DNA from: JABFXX01 sp036489755
GTDB lineage: Bacteria; Myxococcota_A; Polyangia; Haliangiales; Haliangiaceae
Assembly (NCBI GenBank): GCA_036489755.1
Contig: DASXFD010000039.1
Coordinates: 1 to 64,000 of the forward strand
Reading direction: 5' to 3'
DNA length: 64,000 nucleotides
Both the position numbers and the translations under genes were made by a program. Position 1 is the stretch's first letter, and each line of letters opens with the position of its first letter. The notes beneath the pieces were generated by a model. It did not search any database, was not told the DNA's origin, and saw only the letters and a program-made list of their open reading frames with translations. This document shows, one piece after another, positions 35,909 to 46,716 of this stretch.

Positions 35909-36840
35909 GCTGCCCGCGTTGCGAGACGCCGCTCGAAGCCGGCGATCTACGCTGCGCCGTGTGCGCGCTACCGGTGCCGATCTCCGACGACGCGCCCGTC
36001 GTCGCGCGCGCGGAGATCTTGCGCTGCACCGAGTGCGCCGCGGCGGTCGCGTTCGACGCGAACCGCGGCACGCCTGCGTGCATGTTCTGCGGCGCGGCGA
36101 TGGCGATCGAGCATCCGGCCGATCCGATCGAGGTCGCGTCGAAGCGGCTGCCGTTCACCGTCGATCGCGCGGCGGCCGCAACCGCGCTGCGCGGCTGGCT
36201 CGGCAACCGCGGCTGGTTCGCGCCCGACGCGCTCCGCGACGAAGCCACGATCGATTCGATCCATCCATTGTGCTGGGCCGCGTGGATCGTCGGCGCCACC
36301 GCGCGCGTCGCGTGGACCGCCGACTCCGATGCCGGCGCCGGTCGCTCGGCGTGGGCGCCGCAGGCGGGTGTCGAAGCGATCGCGTTCGACGACATCGTGG
36401 TTTCGGCGTCGCGCGGCATCTCGATGCGCGAGCACGCCGCGCTGGTGCCGCACTACGACCTGGCGACTGCGGTGCCGGTCGGTGACGCCGACGTCCCCGC
36501 CGAAAGCTTCGACGTCCAGCGCTCCGCGGCGCGCCGCCAGGTCCACGCGGCGATCGACGCGATCGCGCGCACGCGTGTGGAGCGCGCGATCCCGGGCCGC
36601 CGCTACCGCAACGTTCGCGTCTCGTGCTTGCTCCAGCGCCAGACCACCGAGCGCGTCGCGCTGCCCGCGTGGGTGATGGTCTATCGATTCCGCGGCGCGC
36701 CATACCGCGCGATCGTCCACGGCCAGCGGCCCGACGTGGTCGTCGGCTCGGCGCCGGCCGACTGGCGCAAGGTGATGTGGGTCGCGCTGACCGCGGCGCT
36801 GGTCATCGCCGCGATCCTCGTGATCGTGCTGCGCACGTAG
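35905..36840 (+). CDS. Zinc-ribbon membrane protein, copy 2
   Basis: The 311-aa protein has two zinc ribbons: C3, C6, C17, C20 and C41, C44, C59, C62. The middle domain matches copy 1 in outline (LPFTVDRAAAATALRGWLG; IVVSASRGISMREHAALVPH against copy 1's VVSASAGLGNAELAAIEPFD). A C-terminal membrane helix at about 288-310 precedes the end. The shared VVSAS..G block and location indicate an ancient duplication with gain or loss of a ribbon. The ATG is the first A of the previous stop overlap (ATGA). A double-glycine peptide gene follows 105 bp downstream. Confidence 0.72.
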   Translation: MSCPRCETPLEAGDLRCAVCALPVPISDDAPVVARAEILRCTECAAAVAFDANRGTPACMFCGAAMAIEHPADPIEVASKRLPFTVDRAAAATALRGWLGNRGWFAPDALRDEATIDSIHPLCWAAWIVGATARVAWTADSDAGAGRSAWAPQAGVEAIAFDDIVVSASRGISMREHAALVPHYDLATAVPVGDADVPAESFDVQRSAARRQVHAAIDAIARTRVERAIPGRRYRNVRVSCLLQRQTTERVALPAWVMVYRFRGAPYRAIVHGQRPDVVVGSAPADWRKVMWVALTAALVIAAILVIVLRT

Positions 36841-36945
36841 CCGCCGGCCGACGCACTGTTACCCGACGGCGACGAGCTGGGGTGGCGCAGGCCCGCGAAT
36901 TGACCGTGCGCCGGCGAGGCATGCCGGCTGCACTAGTTGCGAACC

Positions 36946-37191
36946 ATGACGCACGACCCATTCGAGACCATCCATCCCGACGAGCTCGCCAACGCGACCG
37001 GCGGCTTCGACGCCGGCGCCATCGCGCAGAAAGTCGGCAACGTCGGCGGCAAGATCCAGAAGATCGCCGGTGTCGTTCAAAACGTCATCGGGGCGTTCCA
37101 CGGCCTTCGCGGCGGTGGGCCGTCGGCCGGCGCCACGCCGCAGCAGGCGCCGGCGTCGGGCGGCAGCTGCGGCAGCGGTGGCTGCGGCTGA
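36946..37191 (+). CDS. Small peptide with double-glycine-type leader (putative RiPP/bacteriocin precursor)
   Basis: The 81-aa peptide begins with a short acidic leader ending ELANATGG (Gly19-Gly20), the pattern cut by C39 peptidase-ABC exporters. After the Gly-Gly come FDAGAIAQKVGNVGGKIQKI and an amphipathic helix through residue 51, a GGG spacer, an Ala/Pro/Gln stretch and a Gly/Cys tail with C75 and C80 (SGGSCGSGGCG). No modification enzyme or C39 transporter is in the window. An in-frame TTG at 36937 is a less likely start. There is no strong ribosome site. The gene lies between the zinc-ribbon pair and a convergent nucleotidyltransferase gene. Confidence 0.6.
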   Translation: MTHDPFETIHPDELANATGGFDAGAIAQKVGNVGGKIQKIAGVVQNVIGAFHGLRGGGPSAGATPQQAPASGGSCGSGGCG

Positions 37192-37192
37192 A

Positions 37193-37792
37193 TCAGCCGA
37201 TCACGATCGCGACCAGCCTCGCCACGGCATCGATCGGCGCGCCGGGCGCCATCGCGTGCACGAACGCGTCGAACACGTCGGGCGAGCTCTGCGCGAGCTC
37301 GGCGAGCGCGACCTTCGCGCCGCGAAACCACACGCCGCGCAGCGCGAAGTAATCCTCGAGCAGGTTCACGAGCAGCTGGTGGCGGCGGTAGTGTGCTTCG
37401 GGATCGCCGCGGCGGATTCGCGCCAGCGTCTTCTCGAACCACACGCGCCGCATCCGCGCCTCGTCGTCGGGCAGCGGGATCGGGCCGCGCCGCTCGAGCT
37501 CGTCCAACCGATCGAGCAGCGCACGCGCGGTGCCGCGCTCGTCGAGCAAGATCGTGCCGCCGACGAGCTTCAGCAGATCTGGCTCGGGCTCGGTCGCGGT
37601 CGGATACACGAACCCGTCGAGGTAGCTGCCGCGCCACGGCCGCGCGTCGCGCATGACTCGCGACACGTCGGCGAACGCCGCGACGTCGACGTCGCTCTCG
37701 GCGGTCGCGTCGCCGCGTGCATGCGAGCCGTAGAGGATCACCGCGTGCGCGCCGTGCGCTCGGCGCATCTCGGCGACGACGTCGTCGATCAT
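37193..37792 (-). CDS. Nucleotidyltransferase-domain protein with helical C-terminus
   Basis: The 199-aa protein has the polymerase-beta-type minimal nucleotidyltransferase signature YGSHARGDATAESDVDVAA (21-39), with GSxxRG and the SDVD metal-binding acids. Residues ~90-195 are helical (VNLLEDYFALRGVWFRGAK), resembling the HEPN-like half of larger nucleotidyltransferases, including antibiotic-modifying ones. It may nucleotidylate a small molecule or a protein. It lies 41 bp downstream of the ABC1 kinase gene on the same strand, and 1 bp separates it from the convergent double-glycine peptide gene. The substrate is unknown. Confidence 0.72.
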   Translation of the reverse strand: MIDDVVAEMRRAHGAHAVILYGSHARGDATAESDVDVAAFADVSRVMRDARPWRGSYLDGFVYPTATEPEPDLLKLVGGTILLDERGTARALLDRLDELERRGPIPLPDDEARMRRVWFEKTLARIRRGDPEAHYRRHQLLVNLLEDYFALRGVWFRGAKVALAELAQSSPDVFDAFVHAMAPGAPIDAVARLVAIVIG

Positions 37793-37833
37793 ACTCCGCG
37801 CTCCCCTTCGGGGATCGCTGCGCGGTCCGTCGC

Positions 37834-39633
<1,800 letters not shown>

Positions 39634-39668
39634 GAAGCGAGGATACCAGGATCGTGGTACGCAAAGGC

Positions 39669-40181
39669 ATGGCCACCGACGACGAGCGTCCGCCGCACGA
39701 CGATCACGAGCTGGCCGAGCGATTCACCGAGCGGATCCGGTCCGGTACCACCGTGCCGCCGCCCCCGACGCACCGAGAAGAAGACAAGCTCACCGAGACC
39801 ATCCGCGCGCGTCTCGAGCACCTGGTGCCGGAGCTGGTCAAGAAGACGTTCGCCGCCGGCATGGGCGCCGTGTTCTCCACGGAAGAGGGCATTCGCCGGC
39901 TCGCGCGCGAGGTCAGCTTGCCCGACGTCGCGGGTTACATCGCCACGTCGACGAGCGACGCCAAGGACAAGGTCTGGGAGGTCATCGCCCGCGAGACCCG
40001 CGAGTTCTTGTCGAACCTCAACCTGACCGACGAGATCGCGAAGATCCTCACGACGCTGTCGTTCGAGATCAAGACCGAGGTCCGCTTCATCCCGAACAGC
40101 GAGCGCCTCATCGGCTCGGAGCCCGACGTCAAGGCGTCGGTTCGGCTCAAGCGAAACGACAAGGACTCCGGCGGCAAGTAG
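39669..40181 (+). CDS. Hypothetical protein, helical, acidic/basic
   Basis: The protein is about 170 aa, starting at ATG 39669 (GTG 39654 is in frame and possible). It is soluble, with an acidic-Pro-rich first 35 residues and then helices including LVKKTFAAGMGAVFSTEEGI (~70-90). This stretch recurs in small myxobacterial proteins of unknown role. The C-terminal part is beta-rich (SFEIKTEVRFIPNSER). It is divergent from the ABC1 gene and 43 bp upstream of a lipoprotein gene. Confidence 0.7.
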   Translation: MATDDERPPHDDHELAERFTERIRSGTTVPPPPTHREEDKLTETIRARLEHLVPELVKKTFAAGMGAVFSTEEGIRRLAREVSLPDVAGYIATSTSDAKDKVWEVIARETREFLSNLNLTDEIAKILTTLSFEIKTEVRFIPNSERLIGSEPDVKASVRLKRNDKDSGGK

Positions 40182-40224
40182 TGCGCCCACACGGCGCGCG
40201 CCCGTAGTGTTACGATTTTCGGCG

Positions 40225-41778
40225 ATGGGGCGCATTCCGCTCGTCGCCTGTGGCGCGCTGTGTGGCGTGTTAGGCGCCGGCTGTGCCCAGATCTTCGGCC
40301 TCGACACGACGAGCGGCCCGACGACCACGGTCACGCCCGATGCGCCGCCGGGCACGGTGACGCTCCAGGTCGTGCGCCGCTCGATCGGCGCGACCGTCTC
40401 CGACAACCCGGCCGACGTCACGACGCTGCCGGCGGCAAACTGGCTGGTCACCGGCTCGGACGGCTCGCTGACGCGCGTGCAGGCCGCTCTGCTCGGCAGC
40501 GACACGTGGGACGGGCCGATTCCCGAAGGCTCGCCGCCGGTCGAGTTCACGATGGGCTCGGACTATCCCGACGAGTATCGGCGCTTGCTCGTGCTCGGCC
40601 AGCGCAACGTGAAGTTCCTCTACGCGATCTACGAGCACCCGAACCCGCAGCCGCCGCCGGCGACGCCCGACTCGTTCACGGTCAACATGACGCTGGCGAG
40701 CGCGTACGCGACCGGCGACGCGTTCTACTGCGAAGCGATCGGCGGCTGGGCCTACCACCCGTTCAACGGCGCCGAGCTGCCGGCGCCCGACATGGGGCTG
40801 GTCGCGATCTCCGCGCCCGAGACGTACGCGCCGTACGACGGCACGACCGGCGCCGGCTTCGTCGCGTGGTCGGGCAGGCCGCTCGATGCGATCACGACCG
40901 CCGACACGCTGGTCGGGCTGCACTACCGAGGCAACGAGCTGATCGAAGCGGGCGAGTTCCCAGCGTTCGACGAGGGCTCGGGCACGACGAGCATCTCGGA
41001 GATGATGGTGCTGCTGACCACCGCGGCGCTCGACGTCACCGTGCATCCCGACACGGTCGCGCAGCGGCTCGGTGCGACGCGCCCGGCCGGCACGAGCCTC
41101 GCGATGAACTGGTCGGTCGTCGCGGCGCCGGGCTTCGCGACCGCCAGCGGGCTCGGGCCCACGCTCGACTCGGGCGCCGAGACCGCAGCGGGCTCGGGTG
41201 CCGCCGCGGCGATCACCGCGCCGTACGGCAACCCGTTCGCGTCGCGCAACTGGGGCGCGATGATCCAGTGGGTGTCGTCGAACACGCGCAGCGTCACGTT
41301 GACCGGCGGCGGCGCAGCGTACGGCGCGGTCAGCGGCGGCTTCGAGGACTTCGCGACGGTGTCAGCGGGGCTCGATCTGAACACGCCGGCTCCGCTGCCG
41401 ATCACGATCTCGATCAACGGCACCGCGCTCGTCGCCGACAACATGACCGTGCCGCTCGATCTCACGAAGCCCGTCACGCTGCAGATCGATCAGGACACGA
41501 ACAGCGCGCCGACGCTCTATCAGTTCAACGTCTACAACATGGTGCTCGATGCGCCGAGCAACACGTGGATCCCGCACGTCGCGTACGTCGCGCAGACCAC
41601 GGCGAACACGGTCGTGCTGCCGAACGACGTCTTCGTCGACGGCAACGTCTACATGATCCGCGGCCACACGCTCGTCGGTGGCTATCCCGGCATCGCGACC
41701 GGCGATCTGACGATGCGCCAGCTGCCGTACTCGATCGCGTACCTCGACGGCGGCATCTTCACCGCAAAGGCGCAATGA
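40225..41778 (+). CDS. Paralogous lipoprotein A (CAQIFGLDTT type)
   Basis: The 517-aa lipoprotein has a signal peptide with lipobox GAGC and the mature start CAQIFGLDTT, a common myxobacterial lipoprotein entry. The long mature region is beta-rich with repeated Thr/Ser/Ala/Gly/Asp, for example NPADVTTLPAANWLV and TLGATRPAGTSLAMNW segments, with no recognised domain. It is likely surface exposed on the outer membrane. The start ATG of the next gene overlaps its stop (ATGA), linking the pair. The two proteins align along their length (shared SIGATV, YGNPFAS and PLPITISI/PLPQTISI segments). Confidence 0.78.
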   Translation: MGRIPLVACGALCGVLGAGCAQIFGLDTTSGPTTTVTPDAPPGTVTLQVVRRSIGATVSDNPADVTTLPAANWLVTGSDGSLTRVQAALLGSDTWDGPIPEGSPPVEFTMGSDYPDEYRRLLVLGQRNVKFLYAIYEHPNPQPPPATPDSFTVNMTLASAYATGDAFYCEAIGGWAYHPFNGAELPAPDMGLVAISAPETYAPYDGTTGAGFVAWSGRPLDAITTADTLVGLHYRGNELIEAGEFPAFDEGSGTTSISEMMVLLTTAALDVTVHPDTVAQRLGATRPAGTSLAMNWSVVAAPGFATASGLGPTLDSGAETAAGSGAAAAITAPYGNPFASRNWGAMIQWVSSNTRSVTLTGGGAAYGAVSGGFEDFATVSAGLDLNTPAPLPITISINGTALVADNMTVPLDLTKPVTLQIDQDTNSAPTLYQFNVYNMVLDAPSNTWIPHVAYVAQTTANTVVLPNDVFVDGNVYMIRGHTLVGGYPGIATGDLTMRQLPYSIAYLDGGIFTAKAQ

Positions 41779-43238
41779 AGCTGGCCCTCGTGCTCGTCGC
41801 GGCGACGGGCTGCGCGCAGATTTTTGGGCTCGACACGACGACCCAGATGACCGATGGCTCGGTCGCGACGCCGACGGCGACGGCGGAGGTCTCGCGGATC
41901 TCGATCGGCGCGACGGTCGTGACCAAACCCGAAGATCTGACGCTCGGCAGCGACACGCTCGCGTTTCTCGTGCCGGATGCGGCCGGCTCGGGCGGGTTCA
42001 CGCGTGTGGCCGCGACGCAGGGCCCGATCGGCACGTGGACGGCGCAGATCGCGTCGGGCAACCCGGCGGTCGACTTCACGCTGAACGGCCAGCGCCAGAT
42101 CTGGGCGTTCCCGACGCGCGACCTGAAGATCGCCGATCCGCGGCTCGAGCACGCGAACCCGACGGCCGCCGATCCGACATCGTCGCTCGCGCTCGACGTG
42201 ACGCTACCGAGTTCGGTCGCGGCCGGCGAGTCGTTCCAGATCCAGGAGATCGGGCCGTGGCTCGCCGGCAGCGTCGGGTTGATGGTGGGTGACACGGCGA
42301 TCTCGTTGGTCCTGCCGACGAGCGGGATGGTCTCGATCGGCGGCGCAGGGCTCGCGAATGTGATCCCGAGCGACGTCGTGCTCGCGCTGCGCTATCTCGA
42401 CGGGTTCCAGCTCACCGGCGTGTTTCAGGCGGCGAGCTTCACCGAGACCGCCGGCGCAAATCCGATCTCGGGCGCGATGACCGCGGTGACCGCCGACATG
42501 ACGTTCGACGCGACGATCGATGCGACCACGCAGAACACGCGCTTCGCGGCGGTGCGCCCGGCCGATAGCACGCCGGCGTACTCGTGGACGGCGCTCGCGG
42601 CGCCCGATTCGACGCGCAACGTGCTCGCCGGGGTGCAGCTCAACTCCGCCGCGATCGACACGACGATGACCACGATCGCGGCCAGCTACGGCAATCCGTT
42701 CGCGTCGCTCGGCTGGTCGGCGCTGTTCGTCTACACCGCGAGCGAGTCGCGCGTCGCCACGATCGGCGCGATGACGCTCACGCTCGATCAAGCGACCAGC
42801 GCGACCACGATCCTCGTCCCCGACGCGTCGATGCCGACGCTCGATTTTCCCGCCGCGCTGCCGCAGACGATCTCGATCGACAACCAGCCGCTGTCGACCG
42901 ACGGCATGACGGCGATGATCGATCCGACGATCGCCGCGACGATCTCGGTCGTCGCCGACACGCAAAACACGATCCTCTACGCGGCGACGCTGTACGAGCT
43001 GCTCGCGGCGAGCCCGACGACGGAGCAGCTGCAGTACGTCGTCTCGGTGCTGACGAGCGATCCATCGAGCCTCGTGTTGCCGTCGAACGTGCTCGTCGCC
43101 GGCCACACGTACACGCTGCAAGTCACCTGCTACTCCGACGGGTTCTCCGGCGCGGCGACGGGCGATCTCGTGACCTCGAGCCCGCCGTTCGACTCCGCCA
43201 GCACGTTCAGCGGCGTCTTCACCGTGGCCAACCCATGA
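41775..43238 (+). CDS. Paralogous lipoprotein B (CAQIFGLDTT type)
   Basis: The 487-aa lipoprotein has lipobox ATGC followed by CAQIFGLDTTTQ. It shows SISIGATVVTKPEDLTLGSD-like and IAASYGNPFASLGWSALFVY segments that parallel lipoprotein A, so it is a tandem duplicate. No domain is recognised. Its stop overlaps the ATG of the following TPR gene (ATGA), giving a run of three coupled genes. Exterior adhesion or shielding functions are guesses. Confidence 0.78.
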   Translation: MKLALVLVAATGCAQIFGLDTTTQMTDGSVATPTATAEVSRISIGATVVTKPEDLTLGSDTLAFLVPDAAGSGGFTRVAATQGPIGTWTAQIASGNPAVDFTLNGQRQIWAFPTRDLKIADPRLEHANPTAADPTSSLALDVTLPSSVAAGESFQIQEIGPWLAGSVGLMVGDTAISLVLPTSGMVSIGGAGLANVIPSDVVLALRYLDGFQLTGVFQAASFTETAGANPISGAMTAVTADMTFDATIDATTQNTRFAAVRPADSTPAYSWTALAAPDSTRNVLAGVQLNSAAIDTTMTTIAASYGNPFASLGWSALFVYTASESRVATIGAMTLTLDQATSATTILVPDASMPTLDFPAALPQTISIDNQPLSTDGMTAMIDPTIAATISVVADTQNTILYAATLYELLAASPTTEQLQYVVSVLTSDPSSLVLPSNVLVAGHTYTLQVTCYSDGFSGAATGDLVTSSPPFDSASTFSGVFTVANP

Positions 43239-44221
43239 TCAAGCTCACTGTTGCGATCGCCCTTTCATGCATGCTCGCCGGCGTCGCGCGCGCCGACAAC
43301 AACAAGGCAAAGGCCGACGAGCTGTTCAAGCGCGCCAAGAAGCTGCTCGCCGAGCACAAGTATGCCGAGGCGTGCGCGAAGTTCGAGCAGAGCAACGAGC
43401 TCGATCCCGCGATCGGGGCCGAGCTCAACATCGGCAGGTGCTACGAGGAGTGGAACAAGCTCGCCCACGCGTATCACGCGTACGTCGAAGCGGAGCGCCA
43501 GGCGAAAGCGGCGAACGATCCGCGCGCGGCGAAGATCCACGAGCTCGTCGCGTCGGTCGAGCCAAAAGTTCCGCGGCTCGTGATCCATCTGCCGGCCGGC
43601 GTCGATCCGACGACGGTGTCGGTCAGCATCGACGGCCAGCCGGTGCCGAGCAGCGACCTCGGGAATCCGCAGCTCGTCGACGCCGGGCCCAAGCAGATCG
43701 ACTACGCCGCCGGCAGCGTCAAGAAGCAGAAGCTCGTGCCCGTCGAGAGCGGCGGCTCCGCCGAGGTCACGCTCGACGTGCCCGCGCAGGTCGCCGAGAC
43801 CAAGCCCGTCAAAGGCGACGAAGGCGACCAGGGCGAGAAACCTGACAAGGTCGAGCCGGTGCACGTCGAGACCGAGTCGCCGGGACGCGGCCAGCGCATC
43901 GCCGGGATCGCGGTCGGCGGCGCGGGCATCGTCGGCATCGGCGTCGCGTCGTATCTCGCGCTGTCGGCGCGCAGCAACTACAACAACGCGCTCACCGCCG
44001 ACTGCATGGGCATGAAGAACAACTGCGATCCGGCGGGCCTCACGGCGACGCACGACGCGCGCAGCCGCGCGAACATCGCGACGGTGGTCGGCGCGATCGG
44101 CATCGCGGCGGTCGCCGGCGGCGTGGTCCTGTACCTGCTCGCGCCCGACGCGGCGACGAGCGAGCACGCGTTCTACGTCGTGCCGACGAGCAACGGGCTC
44201 GCGTTCGGCGGCCGGCTCTAA
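43235..44221 (+). CDS. Secreted TPR protein with C-terminal membrane segments
   Basis: The 328-aa protein has a Sec signal (VARA-DN, residue ~20). Two TPRs (~22-100) follow, with ELFKRAKKLLAEHKYAEACA and IGRCYEEWNKLAHAYHAYVE. A PEGA-like beta region lies at ~110-185 (VPRLVIHLPAGVDPTTVSVS). An acidic Lys/Glu linker and two hydrophobic helices (~220-240 and 270-290) come next. The organisation matches the TPR protein at 2337-3623, so it is a second member of the same class. It ends 4 nt past the stop of the convergent kinase gene. Confidence 0.82.
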   Translation: MIKLTVAIALSCMLAGVARADNNKAKADELFKRAKKLLAEHKYAEACAKFEQSNELDPAIGAELNIGRCYEEWNKLAHAYHAYVEAERQAKAANDPRAAKIHELVASVEPKVPRLVIHLPAGVDPTTVSVSIDGQPVPSSDLGNPQLVDAGPKQIDYAAGSVKKQKLVPVESGGSAEVTLDVPAQVAETKPVKGDEGDQGEKPDKVEPVHVETESPGRGQRIAGIAVGGAGIVGIGVASYLALSARSNYNNALTADCMGMKNNCDPAGLTATHDARSRANIATVVGAIGIAAVAGGVVLYLLAPDAATSEHAFYVVPTSNGLAFGGRL

Positions 44222-45666
44222 CGCCGATCGTCGAACAAGCTGTCGGACGCCGCCGGCTTGGTCTTCGCCGCGCTCGAGGCCGGCTTCGCAGCTGGCCGTG
44301 ACGCGGTCGACTTCGGCGTGGTCTTCGCGACGGTCTTAGGCGTCGGTGTCGGTGTCGGCGGCGTCTTCAGCCCCGCATCCGCCGAGCCGGTGGCCGCGAC
44401 GGGCACGGTGGGCACCGTGGGCACGGCCGGCGCAGGCACTGGCGCTGGCGCAGGCGCAGGTGCAGGCGTCGGCGCCGGCGCGGCAACAGGCTGACTCGCC
44501 GGCGTGATCGTCGACACCGCAGGCGACTTGTTGCTCATCGAGTTCGCGATCACGAACCCACCGACGCCAGCGGCCACGCACAGCGCGGCGACACCGGCGA
44601 TCACCATGCCGCGGCCGCCGCGCACGACGGCCGTGCTCGCGCCCATCTGGCCGGCGGCACCGCCGACGCTCGACTTGTTCCAGCTGTGCGGCGTCGCGTT
44701 CGGCGGCGGCGTGAGGCCCATGCCGCCCGAGCCCATGCCGACCGAAACCTGCGACAGCGACATTCGATCTTTGGGCTGCGTGAGGATGCGCGTCGCGCGC
44801 TCGGCGGACTGCTGCGCGCTCAGCGGATCCGACGCGTACGGCGCGAGCATGCGCGCGAGCTCGCCGACGTTCTGGACCCGGTTGTTCGGATCCTTCTCGA
44901 GGCAACGCATCACGATCGTATCGAGCCCGGCCGGCAGCTGGATGCCGTAGAGCGGCGCGGGCGGATCGGTGCCGACCTTGAGCACGAGCTCGGCGTACGT
45001 CTCCGCCTCGAACGGCGGGCGGCCGACGAGCATCTGGTACATCACGACGCCGATCGACCAGATGTCGCTGCGCGGATCGGTCGAGCGCGCGGTGCGCATC
45101 TGCTCGGGCGCCATGTACGTCGGCGTGCCGACGACGGTCTGCGTGCCGGTCAGCTCGCTCACGCCCGCGGGCGTCTTCGAGATCCCGAAGTCGAGGATCT
45201 TGAGCAGATTCGATCCGTCGGGACGGCGCGTGATGAAGAAGTTCGACGGCTTGATGTCGCGGTGGATGATGCCGAGCGCGTGCGCCTCGGACATCCCCTC
45301 GCACGCCTGCAGGATCAGATCGACGACGGGCTGCGCGAGCTGCGGGCCGTGATGGCGAAGGATCTGGTTGAGGTCGAAGCCTTCCAGAAACTCCATCACC
45401 ATGAACGGCACGCCGTCGGGCATCGTGCCGACGTCCATCACGCGCGCGATGTGCTCGTTGCGCAGCTTGACGGTCGACTGCGCCTCGCGCAGGAAACGCT
45501 CCACGGTCGACGAGCTCTCGGCCATCGTCGGCAGCAAGATCTTGATCGCGACCGACTGATGCAAATACAGGTGGGTCGCGCGCACGACGCGGCCCATCCC
45601 ACCGATACCGATGACGTCCTCGACTCGATACTTGCCGAGTAAGATATCGCCGGGGTTTGCCTGCAC
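44218..45666 (-). CDS. Ser/Thr protein kinase with single membrane helix and Pro/Ala tail
   Basis: The 482-aa Hanks-type kinase has IGIGGMGRVV (glycine loop, ~19-28), AIKILLP (catalytic Lys), HRDIKPSN (catalytic loop), LDFGISK (intact DFG) and GTPTYMAPEQM. A membrane helix at ~353-376 precedes a tail of alternating Pro/Ala (APTPAPAPAP) and Lys/Ala/Thr (KTVAKTTPKS). It differs from the two clpA-linked kinases in keeping DFG and having one membrane pass. Substrates are unknown. The stop overlaps the convergent TPR gene by 4 nt. Confidence 0.9.
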   Translation of the reverse strand: MQANPGDILLGKYRVEDVIGIGGMGRVVRATHLYLHQSVAIKILLPTMAESSSTVERFLREAQSTVKLRNEHIARVMDVGTMPDGVPFMVMEFLEGFDLNQILRHHGPQLAQPVVDLILQACEGMSEAHALGIIHRDIKPSNFFITRRPDGSNLLKILDFGISKTPAGVSELTGTQTVVGTPTYMAPEQMRTARSTDPRSDIWSIGVVMYQMLVGRPPFEAETYAELVLKVGTDPPAPLYGIQLPAGLDTIVMRCLEKDPNNRVQNVGELARMLAPYASDPLSAQQSAERATRILTQPKDRMSLSQVSVGMGSGGMGLTPPPNATPHSWNKSSVGGAAGQMGASTAVVRGGRGMVIAGVAALCVAAGVGGFVIANSMSNKSPAVSTITPASQPVAAPAPTPAPAPAPAPVPAPAVPTVPTVPVAATGSADAGLKTPPTPTPTPKTVAKTTPKSTASRPAAKPASSAAKTKPAASDSLFDDRR

Positions 45667-45708
45667 CCGGTCGTTATTGTAGCAGCGATCGCGGGGATTT
45701 CCCGAGGA

Positions 45709-46632
45709 TCAAATGTAGGTCAACCAGGCGTCGTGCTTGGTGTCGTTGCCCTTCACGACCGCGAAGAAGCGCTCTTGAACGCGACGCGTCGTGGGCCCCG
45801 ACTCGCCGCGACCGATGCGGCGATGGTCGATCTCGCGCACCGGCGTGATCTCCGCGGCGGTGCCGGTCAGGAAGACTTCGTCCGCCGTGTAGAGCTGGTC
45901 GCGCGCGATCATCTCTTCGCGAACGTCGGCGCCCGACTCGCGGAGCAGCTCGATGATCGTGTCGCGCGTGATGCCGCCGAGGATCGCGGCCGACATCGGC
46001 GGCGTGCGCACGATGCCGTTCTTGACGATGAAAATATTCTCGCCGGTGCCTTCGGCGACCATGCCCTGCGGATCGCACATCAGCGCTTCTTCGAAGCCGC
46101 TCTTGACCGCCATCCGCTTCGCGAGCACCGACGTGACGTACTGGCCGCAGATCTTGCCCTTGTTCATCACGCTGTTCGAGTTCGCGCGCGTGAACCCCGA
46201 GACCATGCAGCGAATGCCCTTCTTGAGGCCCTCTTCGCCGAGGTAGCTGCCCCACTCGTAGCAGGCGACCATCGTGCGCACCGGCGGCTCGAGCGAGCCG
46301 AGGCCGAGCGCGCCGTAGCCGAGATAGACGAGCGGGCGCAGGTAGCAGGCCGACATCTTGTTCGTGCGCACGACCTCGATGCACGCGCGCTCGAGCTGCT
46401 CGACCGTGTACGGGCATTCCATCGTGCAGACCGCGCACGAGTCCAGCAGGCGCTGGACGTGCTCGCGCAGCCGAAAGATCTGGGTGCGGCCGTCGGCTCG
46501 CTGGTACGCGCGGATCCCTTCGAACGCGCCGACGCCGTAATGCATCGTGTGCGCGAGCAGGTGCTCGGTCGCGCTGTCCCAAGGGACGACTTCACCGTCG
46601 AGCCAGATCGAGTCGACCTTCTTCATGCCCAT
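45709..46632 (-). CDS. ilvE: Branched-chain amino acid aminotransferase
   Basis: The 307-aa PLP-fold IV transaminase interconverts branched-chain amino acids and 2-oxo acids with glutamate/2-oxoglutarate. HYGVGAFEGIRAY (~31-43) and NSVMNKGKICGQYVTSV (~153-169, holding the PLP lysine near K160) are present, as is MVAEGTGENIF, the phosphate-binding block, and ...FLTGTAAEITPV. The ATG at 46632 gives the family length; an in-frame upstream GTG-like region lies to 46659, and ATG 46626 is also possible. glnE ends 84 bp upstream on the same strand. Confidence 0.92.
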   Translation of the reverse strand: MGMKKVDSIWLDGEVVPWDSATEHLLAHTMHYGVGAFEGIRAYQRADGRTQIFRLREHVQRLLDSCAVCTMECPYTVEQLERACIEVVRTNKMSACYLRPLVYLGYGALGLGSLEPPVRTMVACYEWGSYLGEEGLKKGIRCMVSGFTRANSNSVMNKGKICGQYVTSVLAKRMAVKSGFEEALMCDPQGMVAEGTGENIFIVKNGIVRTPPMSAAILGGITRDTIIELLRESGADVREEMIARDQLYTADEVFLTGTAAEITPVREIDHRRIGRGESGPTTRRVQERFFAVVKGNDTKHDAWLTYI

Positions 46633-46716
46633 ACTTGGGTTCGTACCAACCCACCGCATCGATCACAAGCTGATGCGAAAGAAGTACATAGTGACGCGGT
46701 GCGGCTGCGCACGCGG

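Noticed and set aside
34982..36840. PriA-type helicase assignment for the zinc-ribbon proteins
   Set aside because: Only a zinc ribbon is shared; no helicase Walker motifs occur and each protein ends in a membrane helix.
36946..37792. Reading the peptide and nucleotidyltransferase as a toxin-antitoxin pair
   Set aside because: They are convergent, not an operon. The peptide has a secretion leader and the nucleotidyltransferase lacks a typical antitoxin partner.
44400..44510. Repetitive GCAGGC-type DNA, possible CRISPR or minisatellite
   Set aside because: It is the coding of a Pro/Ala-rich tail of the kinase gene (APTPAPAP); there are no spacers or regular repeat units.
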